In this document: piece by piece, positions 33,984-42,249 of the stretch
Layout: the number at the start of each line of letters is the position of its first letter
Position numbering within the stretch: position 1 is the stretch's first letter
Assembly (NCBI RefSeq): GCF_000758685.1
Contig: NZ_CP009286.1
Coordinates: forward strand, 1,890,501-1,954,500
Length of the DNA: 64,000 bases
From: Paenibacillus stellifer
GTDB taxonomy: Bacteria; Bacillota; Bacilli; Paenibacillales; Paenibacillaceae
Reading direction: 5' to 3'
Notes under the pieces: generated by a model
What the model was told of the DNA's origin: nothing
The model's database searches: none
The model's input: the letters and a program-made list of their open reading frames with translations, nothing else
Made by a program: the position numbers and the translations under genes

Positions 33984-35201
33984 ATGAAGGCTTCGACGCT
34001 GCGGGGCCAGGCGGCGCTGCTGCTGGCGGTCAACGCATTGTTTGTGCTGTCGGGAGCGCTGTCGGGAACCTTTCTGAACGTCTATTTGTGGAAGAGCCGT
34101 CAGGATTTCGCCATGATCGGATGGTTCACCGTCGCCCAGCAGCTTGCCCTGGGCCTGAGCTTCTGGGTGGCGGGCAAATGGGTGAAAGAGCATAACAAAA
34201 TGAACGCCCTGCGGCTTGGTATCGCCGTTTCGGGCCTTTTTTATCTGGCCGTGTTGTGGCTGGGATCAAGAGCCGTCCAATATATTTGGCCGCTCGGTAT
34301 CCTGCTTGGCATCGCTTCGGGATTGTTCTGGCTGGCGTTCAACATCGTGTACTTCGAAATTACGGACCGCGACAGCCGGGACGCCTTCAACGGATGGGTG
34401 GGGCTGCTGGGTTCCCTGACCGGGATTGTGGGCCCGTGGGTATCCGGCCGGCTGATTTCGGCCATGCATGGCAGCCTGGGCTACCGGATTGTCTTCATCC
34501 TTTCGCTCTGCATTTATGCCGCCGCTGCGGTTCTCAGCTTCTTTCTGAAGAAGCGGAAAACCTCTGGTGAATACCAGTGGGTGGAGCCGTGGCGCAGGCT
34601 CAAAGACAGCCGGAAATGGCGACAGACATCAGCTGCACTCTTGTTCCAAGGACTCCGGGAAGGCGTGTTCTCTTTCCTGATCGGCCTCCTGGTATACCTG
34701 GCGGCCAAGGAGGAGAGCCGGCTCGGGCAATTCACACTGATTACTTCGGCGGTATCGCTCTTCAGCTTCTGGGCGGCCGGCAAATGGCTGAAGCCGAGGT
34801 TCCGCTCCGCAGGAATGCTCTCTGGGGCATTCCTGCTCATCGCCGTAATTGTGCCGCTGCTCTGGAAGGTCAGCTATGTTACCCTGCTGCTGATGGGGAT
34901 CGGAACCTCCCTCTTCATTCCGCTGTACATGCTGCCAATGGTCTCGACAAGCTTTGATCTGATGGGCGAAAATGAGGACAGCGCCAACAGGCGCGTCGAG
35001 CTGATTGTATTGCGTGAGCTTTCGCTGATGACCGGACGCTTGACGGGTACTTTGATCTATATAGGCATATTGTCGATAAGCGCCTCTCCGCGAACGATCA
35101 CGCTGCTTATGCTGGGACTTGGGGCAGCGCCGATTGGAAGCTGGCTGTTTCTGCGGCGCAGACTCAGGCAGGAGGACGGCGGCAGAAACCCCGCTGGATA
35201 A
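33984..35201 (+). CDS. Major facilitator superfamily transporter (YqgE-like)
   Basis: 405 residues from ATG 33984, preceded by AAGGAGG with correct spacing; the same frame is open further upstream but unsupported. About twelve hydrophobic segments. The N-half motif FLNVYLWKSRQDFAMIGWF and WLAFNIVYFEITDRDSRDAFNG resemble the YqgE-type MFS group of Bacillus. Substrate is not predictable. It lies 12 bases ahead of the sensor kinase gene, so it may share a transcript with the two-component system. Confidence 0.85.
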   Translation: MKASTLRGQAALLLAVNALFVLSGALSGTFLNVYLWKSRQDFAMIGWFTVAQQLALGLSFWVAGKWVKEHNKMNALRLGIAVSGLFYLAVLWLGSRAVQYIWPLGILLGIASGLFWLAFNIVYFEITDRDSRDAFNGWVGLLGSLTGIVGPWVSGRLISAMHGSLGYRIVFILSLCIYAAAAVLSFFLKKRKTSGEYQWVEPWRRLKDSRKWRQTSAALLFQGLREGVFSFLIGLLVYLAAKEESRLGQFTLITSAVSLFSFWAAGKWLKPRFRSAGMLSGAFLLIAVIVPLLWKVSYVTLLLMGIGTSLFIPLYMLPMVSTSFDLMGENEDSANRRVELIVLRELSLMTGRLTGTLIYIGILSISASPRTITLLMLGLGAAPIGSWLFLRRRLRQEDGGRNPAG

Positions 35202-35213
35202 GCAGGGGCAGGA

Positions 35214-36842
35214 ATGGGGGAAACCGGACCGTTGGGGAAGAAGAAAGGCTACGGGCTGAGGACGCGGGTTGCTGTTATGGTATCTGCGGTTGTGATGCTC
35301 GTACTGTTAGTGCTGTATGTGATTTTCAGAAACCAGATTATACCGCAGACCAGACATGCGCTGGAGGAGAAGGCGAACGCTGTTGCAAGGACGGTCGCTC
35401 TAATGCCCATGGTGGCCGAGGGGCTGAGTCAAGGCCGAAGCCGGGAGATTCAGGCCTATACCTCCCAAATTACGGGCAGCAATGATATTTTGTTCGTGGT
35501 CGTGATCGATATGGACAGCATCCGTTTCTCGCATCCCGATCCTTCCCTGATCGGCAAGCCCTTTGCCGGCGGAGGACAGGAGGCAGCGCTTCGCGGGGAG
35601 GAGAGCGTCTCCGAGGGCGAAGGCATGCTGGGCAAATCGGTGCGGTCTTTTGTGCCAGTATATAATGAGAAGGGCAAGCAGGTCGGGGCAGTCGTGGTGG
35701 GAGTCTCGCTGGAACGGGTTCACCGGCTCGTACGGCGGAACGATTGGACGATCATTGCGATTCTGCTGTCCGGCGCTCTGCTGGGAGCCGGCGGCGCCAT
35801 CGTTCTGGCCAGAAAAATCAAGAACATGATGCTGGGCTTCGAGCCTACGGACATCACCCGGCTGCTGGAAGAACGCAGCGCGATGCTCCAGTCCGTACGC
35901 GAAGGCATCATTGCCGTAGATCATGAAGCCCGGATTACGATGATCAATGTGGAAGCGGAACGGCTGCTGGGAACGGCGGGGATAACGGGCGGCGTCATGT
36001 CCCGGCATATCGGGGAATACTGGCCTGAGCTGCATCTGGAGCAGGTGCTGGCGACCGGTGAAGCGAAGAGGGATCAGCTTCTGGAGCTGAACGGCATCAC
36101 CGTGCTGTCAAGCAGTGTGCCGATTCGAGTGGATGGCGAAATCGCCGGGGCCATCGCCACATTCAGGGACAAGACTGAGCTTGCCGTGCTGGCCGAAAGG
36201 CTCTCCGGCATTTCCGTATATGCGGATGCGCTGCGGGCCGGTGCGCATGAGTTCATGAACAAGCTGCATGTTATCATGGGCATGGTGCATATGGGGCTGT
36301 ACGACGATCTGAGGCAGTATATCTCCGGAACGGTCAGCAACTATCAGCAGGAAATCGGACAGATTACGAGCCGGATCAAGGATCCGGTTATGGCGGGATT
36401 TCTGCTAGGGAAGCTCAGCCGCGCCCGTGAGGCGGGAATCCAGCTGCTGCTGGCGGAGGACAGCTATTTGCCGGAATCCGCCGATACTGGCGACATGCAT
36501 GAGCTGATCACGATTGTCGGGAATTTGCTGGACAACGCCATGGATGCACTGGAGGAACAGTGCATACGGGAGATTGAGCTTGCTTTTGATTACGATGAGG
36601 ACTGCAAGCAGTTGATCTGCTCCGTATGGGACAGCGGGCCCGGCATTCCGGAAGCGCTGCGTGAACGGGTGTTCACTCAGGGATTCTCCACCAAAGGGGA
36701 ACACCGGGGAATCGGATTGTATCTGGTCAAGACAAGCGTGGAGAAGCTGCATGGCCGGATTCGGCTGAGGGATGACGGAAGGCCGGGAACTGCGTTTGAC
36801 GTTGAGGTTCCATATGCTGTAAAGGATGAGGAAACTGTATGA
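35214..36842 (+). CDS. Sensor histidine kinase, CitA/DcuS family
   Basis: 542 residues. Membrane helix about 19-40, an extracytoplasmic PAS-like (CitAP) domain about 45-180 with FVVVIDMDSIRFSHPDPSLI and the Gly-rich GKSVRSFVPVYN, second helix about 183-205, a cytoplasmic PAS (REGIIAVDHEARITMINVEA), the SpoOB-type phosphoacceptor box with His in HEFMNKLHVI, and an HATPase domain (NLLDNAMDALEE, SGPGIP, HRGIGLYLV). In this family the ligands are C4-dicarboxylates or citrate. Overlaps the response regulator gene by four bases. The fumarate-reductase-like gene downstream fits a fumarate or succinate signal. Confidence 0.93.
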   Translation: MGETGPLGKKKGYGLRTRVAVMVSAVVMLVLLVLYVIFRNQIIPQTRHALEEKANAVARTVALMPMVAEGLSQGRSREIQAYTSQITGSNDILFVVVIDMDSIRFSHPDPSLIGKPFAGGGQEAALRGEESVSEGEGMLGKSVRSFVPVYNEKGKQVGAVVVGVSLERVHRLVRRNDWTIIAILLSGALLGAGGAIVLARKIKNMMLGFEPTDITRLLEERSAMLQSVREGIIAVDHEARITMINVEAERLLGTAGITGGVMSRHIGEYWPELHLEQVLATGEAKRDQLLELNGITVLSSSVPIRVDGEIAGAIATFRDKTELAVLAERLSGISVYADALRAGAHEFMNKLHVIMGMVHMGLYDDLRQYISGTVSNYQQEIGQITSRIKDPVMAGFLLGKLSRAREAGIQLLLAEDSYLPESADTGDMHELITIVGNLLDNAMDALEEQCIREIELAFDYDEDCKQLICSVWDSGPGIPEALRERVFTQGFSTKGEHRGIGLYLVKTSVEKLHGRIRLRDDGRPGTAFDVEVPYAVKDEETV

Positions 36843-37561
36843 ACATTCAAGTGCTGATCGTTGAGGATGATCCGATGGTGGCCAAGTTCAACCGCCATTA
36901 CCTGGAGCAGGTGCCGGGCTTCGAGTTCGCGGACTGGGCAGCTTCGGGCAGCGAGGCTGGCCGGATGCTTGCCGTGAAGAAAATCGACCTTATTCTGCTG
37001 GATATCTATATTCCGCATACCAACGGGCTGCAGCTTCTGTCGATGCTTCGGGAGCAGGGAAGCACGGTTGATATTATGGTGATCTCGGCAGCGAGCGACA
37101 ATGCCAGCATTCGCAAAGCGCTGCAATTTGGCGCTGTCGACTATTTGATCAAACCGTTTGAGTTCGCCCGTTTTCAGGCGGCGCTTGCCGCATACAGGGA
37201 GAAACACTTGCTGATGAAGCACAGGGAGCATCTCAGCCAGGAGCAGCTGGACAAGCTGCTGCGTTATTCAGCGGCTGCCGCGGAAGAAGGGAGACAGCCG
37301 GAGCAGCTCCCCAAAGGTCTTGCCGAAGGCACGCTGGAGAGTATATGGAGCACCATATTGGCGCTGGAGGACCCGGCATTTTCCACTGAAGACATTACCT
37401 TGAGAGTTCCGATATCGCGCATTTCCGTCCGGAAATATTTGGCGTTTCTGACTGAGGCAGGCGTGCTTCAGATGGAGATCGGCTATGGGGCGGTCGGCCG
37501 ACCGGTTTACATGTATTCGGTAAGTTCTGATGGCCAGGAACGCATGAACCGGTATTTATAG
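36839..37561 (+). CDS. Response regulator, CitT/DcuR family
   Basis: 240 residues. Receiver domain with acidic DD pair (VEDDPMVAKF), phosphoacceptor Asp in ILLDIYIPHTNGL and Lys in DYLIKPFEF. The C-terminal half has the HTH typical of the CitB/DcuR group (RVPISRISVRKYLAFLTEAGVLQ). ATG overlaps the kinase stop (ATGA). It likely controls the flavoprotein gene that starts about 110 bases downstream, where tandem direct repeats are present. Confidence 0.93.
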   Translation: MNIQVLIVEDDPMVAKFNRHYLEQVPGFEFADWAASGSEAGRMLAVKKIDLILLDIYIPHTNGLQLLSMLREQGSTVDIMVISAASDNASIRKALQFGAVDYLIKPFEFARFQAALAAYREKHLLMKHREHLSQEQLDKLLRYSAAAAEEGRQPEQLPKGLAEGTLESIWSTILALEDPAFSTEDITLRVPISRISVRKYLAFLTEAGVLQMEIGYGAVGRPVYMYSVSSDGQERMNRYL

Positions 37562-37570
37562 CACTTACTT

Positions 37571-37602
37571 TAGTTACTTAATAGTTTCTTTAATTTCTTA
37601 AG
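37571..37602 (+). promoter_or_regulatory. Tandem direct repeats, candidate response-regulator binding site
   Basis: Three abutting imperfect repeats: TAGTTACTTAA (37571-37581), TAGTTTCTTTAA (37582-37593) and TTTCTTAAG (37594-37602), in the AT-rich gap between the response regulator and the flavolipoprotein gene. DcuR/CitT-type regulators bind AT-rich direct repeats, so this is a plausible target. Confidence 0.5.
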
Positions 37603-37669
37603 CTTCCACGAACAGTGCCATTGCCCCTATGATTGTTGTGAAATAATGCACAAGGGGGCAGGTCTCATC

Positions 37670-39223
37670 ATGAACATGAAAAAGAGAACAGCGACAGCGC
37701 TCATCCTCATTCTTTCGGTTATGCTCGTAATCGCGGGATGCGGCAGCAGCACGAACAGCAGCGCCAAGGAAAGCGCAAGTCCTGAGAGTACGGCCACGGC
37801 CAGCAGCGGAGCGGAGAAGACCGAAGCGGTATCCGGCGCGTCCGAAACAAGCTATACGCCGATTGACCAGTTGAAGGACAAATACGATATTATCATTGTC
37901 GGCGCAGGCGGGGCCGGAATGACAGCAGCGCTCGAAGCGAAAGCTGCCGGCGCGAACCCGGTTATTTTCGAGAAAATGCCGGTGGCTGGTGGGAATACTA
38001 CTAAATCCTCGTCCGGGATGAACGCTTCCGAGACGAAGTTCCAGAAAGAGCAAGGCATCGAAGACAGCAATGATCTCTTCTATGAAGAGACCTTAAAAGG
38101 CGGACACGGTACGAACGACAAGGCGATGCTCCGTTTCTTCGTGGACAATTCCGCGGCTGCGATCGACTGGCTGGATTCCATCGGCATCCGGCTGAACAAT
38201 ATCACGATAACGGGCGGCATGAACGAGAAGCGCACGCATCGTCCGGAAGACGGTTCCGCAGTCGGGCAGTATCTCGTCAAAGGATTGACGAAGAATGTGC
38301 AGGAGCAAGGCATTCCAGTTTTTGTGAATGCTGATGTGAAAGAAATCACACAACAGGATGGCAAAGTGACCGGCGTGAAGGTTCTCTTCAATCAGGCGGA
38401 TGAAAAGACGATAGCGGGCAGCGCAGTTGTTGTTACAACAGGCGGATTCGGTGCCAACAAGGAAATGATCGCCGAAGTCAGACCCGATCTGGAAGGCTAT
38501 GTGACGACGAACCAGATTGGCAGCACCGGCGACGGCATCAAGATGATTGAGGCGCTTGGCGGAACGACCGTCGATATGGACCAGATCCAGGTTCATCCGA
38601 CGGTACAGCAGGAGAAATCGTATCTGATCGGCGAAGCGGTGCGCGGAGAGGGAGCCATCCTTGTGTCCAGTGAAGCCAAGCGTTTCGTTAACGAGCTGGA
38701 TACCCGCGACAAGGTAACGGCAGCAATTAATTCGCTTCCCGAGAAATCGGCTTATCTCGTATTCGATTCCGGCGTCAAATCCAGAGCCAAAGCGATTGAG
38801 CAGTATGAAAAAATGGGCTTCGTTCTCAAGGGAGATACGATCGAAGCTCTGGCGCAGGCCATGAATGTTCCGGCTGACCAGCTTAAGACGACTCTGGACA
38901 CATGGAATGCTAGCGTAAAGAGCAAGAAGGACACAGAGTTTGGCAGAACGACAGGGATGGACAATGATTTGTCCGCCGCTCCGTATTACGCGATTAAGAT
39001 CGGCCCCGGCATTCACTACACGATGGGCGGCGTGAAGATCAACACGAACACGGAAGTTCTGAACAAAGCAGGCCAGCCGATTCCCGGGCTGTTCGCGGCA
39101 GGTGAAGTAACGGGCGGTCTGCACGGGCAAAACCGGATCGGCGGCAACTCCGTCGCGGAGATTATTATTTTCGGCCGTCAAGCCGGTATCAAATCCGCTG
39201 AGTTTGTTAAAGCCAATCCATAA
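37670..39223 (+). CDS. Secreted flavoprotein, fumarate-reductase (flavocytochrome c)-like lipoprotein
   Basis: 517 residues from ATG 37670 (AAGGGGGCAGG upstream). Signal peptide with lipobox IAGC, then a Ser/Ala linker. FAD-binding motif VGAGGAGMTAALEAKAAG, GGNTTKSSSGMNASE, and the catalytic signature of the soluble fumarate reductase family: Arg in NELDTRDKVTAAI, His in GIHYTMGGVKIN and Arg in NRIGGNSVAE. There is no heme-binding CxxCH and no FMN-binding domain, so electrons must come from another carrier. Extracellular reduction of fumarate or a related enoate (such as urocanate) is the best guess, matching the upstream CitA/DcuS-type sensor. Confidence 0.88.
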   Translation: MNMKKRTATALILILSVMLVIAGCGSSTNSSAKESASPESTATASSGAEKTEAVSGASETSYTPIDQLKDKYDIIIVGAGGAGMTAALEAKAAGANPVIFEKMPVAGGNTTKSSSGMNASETKFQKEQGIEDSNDLFYEETLKGGHGTNDKAMLRFFVDNSAAAIDWLDSIGIRLNNITITGGMNEKRTHRPEDGSAVGQYLVKGLTKNVQEQGIPVFVNADVKEITQQDGKVTGVKVLFNQADEKTIAGSAVVVTTGGFGANKEMIAEVRPDLEGYVTTNQIGSTGDGIKMIEALGGTTVDMDQIQVHPTVQQEKSYLIGEAVRGEGAILVSSEAKRFVNELDTRDKVTAAINSLPEKSAYLVFDSGVKSRAKAIEQYEKMGFVLKGDTIEALAQAMNVPADQLKTTLDTWNASVKSKKDTEFGRTTGMDNDLSAAPYYAIKIGPGIHYTMGGVKINTNTEVLNKAGQPIPGLFAAGEVTGGLHGQNRIGGNSVAEIIIFGRQAGIKSAEFVKANP

Positions 39224-39276
39224 TTTGCTTCACTCGTGTTTCAAAAAATACATTGCTGCAGGCGTGCCTCGCAGCA

Positions 39277-39314
39277 CAAATAAAGCTTGAGCTGTAATAG
39301 CCCAAGCTTTATTT
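39277..39314. terminator. Bidirectional terminator after the flavolipoprotein gene
   Basis: CAAATAAAGCTTG (39277-39289) pairs with CAAGCTTTATTTG (39303-39315). Confidence 0.8.
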
Positions 39315-39354
39315 GCGTTAGCGTCGTCATCAGGGCGGGCCAGGACCGCCTTGC

Positions 39355-40575
39355 CTATGGCGATGGCTTCGCCGTACGCGTCAGCGAGAACAGTTCAAGC
39401 CCTTGAGTAGATCGGCCGGCCAGCTCGTCCTCCAGCAGCCGGGCGGCAATCATGCTGTAGACGGTTCCGTTCCCTCCGTAGCCTTCCACAAAGAAGCATC
39501 GGGGGAATCGGGGATGAGAACCGATCAGCGGCAGTCCGTCATGGGTAGTGCCGAAGACGGCTCCCCATTGATATTCAGGCCGGATACCCGCGGTCTCCGG
39601 GAAGAGCTTCACGACTTCGTTCATCAGCTCGCTGCACTGCGAGATGACTCGGCTCTCCCGCCGCTCCGGATCGGTCAACGGCTCGTCCCGGCCACCTGCC
39701 ACAATCCGGTTATCGGGCGTCAGCCGGAAGTACAGATAAGGCCTGGCCGTCTCCCAGATTAAGGCCCGTTCATGCCACTTTAGCTGGATTTTGAGCGGAG
39801 GAGTCACGATGGCATAAGTATTGATGAGCTCGGCTCCCCGGTCTTTTTTCCACTCCTGGGTCTCATAGCCGAGCGCGAATATGACCCGCTTCGCCCTGAT
39901 TTTGCCGTGGCGGGTGTAACAGATCACGTCTTCGCTTCCATAATCGCAGTGAAGCGCTTCGGTGCGCTCATAGATTCGGGCTCCGCGTTCCGCCGCTTTG
40001 GCGATCATGCTGTGCACCATCCGGTAAGTATTAGCCTCCGCGTCGTTACTGCCGTATATGGCGGCAGGCTTGGCGAAGGAGAAATGCGCAGCCATTTCTT
40101 TTTCCTCCCACCACTCGAAGGGAAAGCCGCTCTGAATCAATGTATCGTACTCGCTCTTAAGCGCTCCGACATCATCTTTCGAGGAAGCATAATACAGACT
40201 GGGACGCGGGTAAATATGGGGATCGATATCTAGATCATCCGGCAGGGCGAGAATATCGTCAACGGCCTGCCGGCAGAGCCTGTAGAACAGCAGCCCCTGC
40301 TGCCGGCCGAAGGTATTCATGCACGCAGTCAGCGACTTGTCGCTCATTACCTGCAGCAGTCCCGTGTTGGCATGGGTGCTGCCTTCGGCGACCTTTCGCT
40401 TATCGATCAGCACGGTGTCAACACCGGCACGGGACAGGCGATAGGCAGCGGCTGCGCCGCCCATTCCGCCGCCGATAATAAGGCACTCGCAGCTCAGCTC
40501 TTCCTCAAGCACAGGGTAAGCGGGCGCTTCCGGCAGCGTGAATGGCCAGGGGGTGCTTCCGCTGATCAAATTCAT
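39355..40575 (-). CDS. FAD-dependent oxidoreductase, DAO (glycine/D-amino acid oxidase) family
   Basis: 406 residues; ATG 40575, with GGAGCG upstream. Dinucleotide-binding motif CLIIGGGMGGAAAAYRLSRAG, followed by STHANTGLLQVMSDKSL, and a C-terminal FAD motif around GYGGNGTVYSMIAARLLEDEL. The closest general pattern is the DadA/PuuB-like oxidase family (VFGTTHDGLPLIGSHP). No Rieske domain. Substrate, probably an amine or amino acid, cannot be stated. Convergent with the flavolipoprotein gene and divergent from the coat genes. Confidence 0.85.
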   Translation of the reverse strand: MNLISGSTPWPFTLPEAPAYPVLEEELSCECLIIGGGMGGAAAAYRLSRAGVDTVLIDKRKVAEGSTHANTGLLQVMSDKSLTACMNTFGRQQGLLFYRLCRQAVDDILALPDDLDIDPHIYPRPSLYYASSKDDVGALKSEYDTLIQSGFPFEWWEEKEMAAHFSFAKPAAIYGSNDAEANTYRMVHSMIAKAAERGARIYERTEALHCDYGSEDVICYTRHGKIRAKRVIFALGYETQEWKKDRGAELINTYAIVTPPLKIQLKWHERALIWETARPYLYFRLTPDNRIVAGGRDEPLTDPERRESRVISQCSELMNEVVKLFPETAGIRPEYQWGAVFGTTHDGLPLIGSHPRFPRCFFVEGYGGNGTVYSMIAARLLEDELAGRSTQGLELFSLTRTAKPSP

Positions 40576-40746
40576 GACAATCGCTCCTTTAGTCTGCTGG
40601 AATCCGTAGTATCAGTGGGGAAGATCACGTTTATGCGGCCGCACAGCCAAAAATGCGGCAAGCGTACTTGCGAAAATCTGCACATAAGGCAGGCGTTCCG
40701 GTTGCATACTAAGCAGGATTGGACATTCACCCTGAAAGGAATGAAC

Positions 40747-40983
40747 ATGATGCAATCGAATCAAATGCAACCTTTATCCGGCAAAGAACTGGCGTATATC
40801 TCGGATTCCATCTCCAATGAAGAGATGCTGATCAAGCAGTATGCGGCCACCGCCGGCGTTACGCAGAACCAGACGGTCCGCCAGCTGTGTCAACAGCAAG
40901 TTCAGACCCATACCCATCATATGGGCATGCTGATTCAGCTGCTGCAACAGCATCAGGAATACGCGCCTACACAGCCCCAATAA
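40747..40983 (+). CDS. Small spore-coat-type protein (CotF-associated)
   Basis: 78 residues; ATG 40747 chosen because AAAGGA is six bases upstream. Helical, Gln/His/Met-rich (LSGKELAYISDSISNEEMLIKQYAATAG). This is the short partner usually encoded directly before CotF-like proteins in Paenibacillus and Bacillus. It probably becomes part of the spore coat; no promoter of sporulation type was identified. Confidence 0.7.
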   Translation: MMQSNQMQPLSGKELAYISDSISNEEMLIKQYAATAGVTQNQTVRQLCQQQVQTHTHHMGMLIQLLQQHQEYAPTQPQ

Positions 40984-41030
40984 CCTCGGGGACAGTACGT
41001 CATTTTCCACACTATGAGGAGGTAACCCAA

Positions 41031-41417
41031 TTGTACGCACAGAACAGCAACTCTTTTATGCAGGACGACGATCTGCTGAATGTGATTCTGGCCGATCTGA
41101 AACGGACGGTCCGGGAGTATACGACTGCCGCCACCGAATCGAACTGCCCCTCCGTCCGCCGCGTCTTTAATGATCTGACGATGGACACCCTGCGTCTTCA
41201 GGGCGACCTGTATACGCAGATGAAGCAGATGAATATGTACCAGACCCCTTCCAAGGCGCTCCGTCAGGACGTGGATAAAGAGATCCAGAGCGCGCATCAG
41301 ACCTATCAGCAGACCCAGCAGTTCATTCAGCAAAAAACGGGCGGAGCAGCGTCCTTCGGCGCTTCCCAGGACGCGTTCCGCCGCCAGAACGACACTCAGC
41401 ATCCTTACTATATGTAA
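41031..41417 (+). CDS. Spore coat protein, CotF-like
   Basis: 128 residues from TTG 41031, eight bases behind GAGGAGG. The Coat_F domain covers most of it (DDDLLNVILADLKRTVREYTTAATES, VRRVFNDLTMDTLRLQGDLY), ending in a Gln-rich stretch and the Tyr-rich tail HPYYM. A minor coat constituent made in the mother cell. Forty-eight bases separate it from the previous small coat gene, so both probably form one transcript ending at the hairpin 41467-41503. Confidence 0.88.
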   Translation: MYAQNSNSFMQDDDLLNVILADLKRTVREYTTAATESNCPSVRRVFNDLTMDTLRLQGDLYTQMKQMNMYQTPSKALRQDVDKEIQSAHQTYQQTQQFIQQKTGGAASFGASQDAFRRQNDTQHPYYM

Positions 41418-41466
41418 CCCGTCCTCTCCCAAAAGAAGCAAATGCCCTTTGAACGGGCAAAGCGGC

Positions 41467-41503
41467 ATCGGCATCCGTACAGTATACGGGTGCCGATTTT
41501 TTT
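41467..41503 (+). terminator. Terminator of the coat genes
   Basis: ATCGGCATCCGTA (41467-41479) pairs with TACGGGTGCCGAT (41485-41497), followed by a T run to 41503. Confidence 0.82.
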
Positions 41504-41730
41504 GTGGAAAAGGACTGCTCGGGGGCGTGGTGAAGGATGCGGGTATGCCAATTCCTTGTGGACGGGTGGACCACACCTGACGATAAAAAGGGTAGAAGTG
41601 GTCGGCGTTTTTGTTTGCAGATCTGACTTTTTCGTGTCATATTATTAATAAACTCATTTGAAGCAAATTCATTCGCGGGACGCCCGGGAAGCACCAAGGA
41701 CGTTCCAATGCGAGATCCCGGAGGGAAGAG
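41504..41730. other. Intergenic region upstream of the Lrp-type regulator gene
   Basis: No gene seen. TATTAT around 41640 may be a -10 element with TTGCAG 19 bases before it; this is weak. Confidence 0.35.
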
Positions 41731-42231
41731 ATGGAACAGATGAACGAGTTGAAGCGGAAGGTGCTGGAGCTCCTTAAGGAAGACGCAAGAAGAACACCCG
41801 AGCTTATGGCGACGCTCCTCGGAGTCCAGGTGGATGAAGTCAAATCCGCGATTGAGCAGATGGAGCAGGAGCATGTAATCGTGAAGTATGCGACTGTTGT
41901 TAATTGGGATAAAGTGGACGACGAACGGGTGACTGCGCTGATCGAGGTGCAGATTACGCCCGAGCGCGGCCGCGGATTTGAAGGAATTGCCGAACGCATT
42001 TATATGTACCCCCAGGTGAAATCGGTCTACCTGATGTCTGGCGCCTTCGACCTTCTGGTGGAAGTGGAGGGCCGGAATCTGCGGGAAGTGGCGAATTTCG
42101 TCTCCGAGAAGCTCTCGCCGATTGATTCCGTACTGTCGACCAAGACGAATTTTACACTCAAAAAATATAAACAAGACGGGATCATTTTCGAAGATCACGA
42201 AGAAGATAACCGACTGATGATCTCCCCGTAA
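41731..42231 (+). CDS. Lrp/AsnC family transcriptional regulator
   Basis: 166 residues, ATG 41731 behind CGGAGGGAAG. N-terminal helix-turn-helix (LKRKVLELLKEDARRTPELMATLLG) and C-terminal RAM domain (ALIEVQITPERGRGFEGIAERI, VYLMSGAFDLLVEVEG). The final 25 residues extend beyond the usual family end. Nineteen bases separate it from the aminotransferase gene, so it likely controls that operon in response to an amino acid. Confidence 0.92.
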   Translation: MEQMNELKRKVLELLKEDARRTPELMATLLGVQVDEVKSAIEQMEQEHVIVKYATVVNWDKVDDERVTALIEVQITPERGRGFEGIAERIYMYPQVKSVYLMSGAFDLLVEVEGRNLREVANFVSEKLSPIDSVLSTKTNFTLKKYKQDGIIFEDHEEDNRLMISP

Positions 42232-42249
42232 AGGAAGAGATGAGACGAT

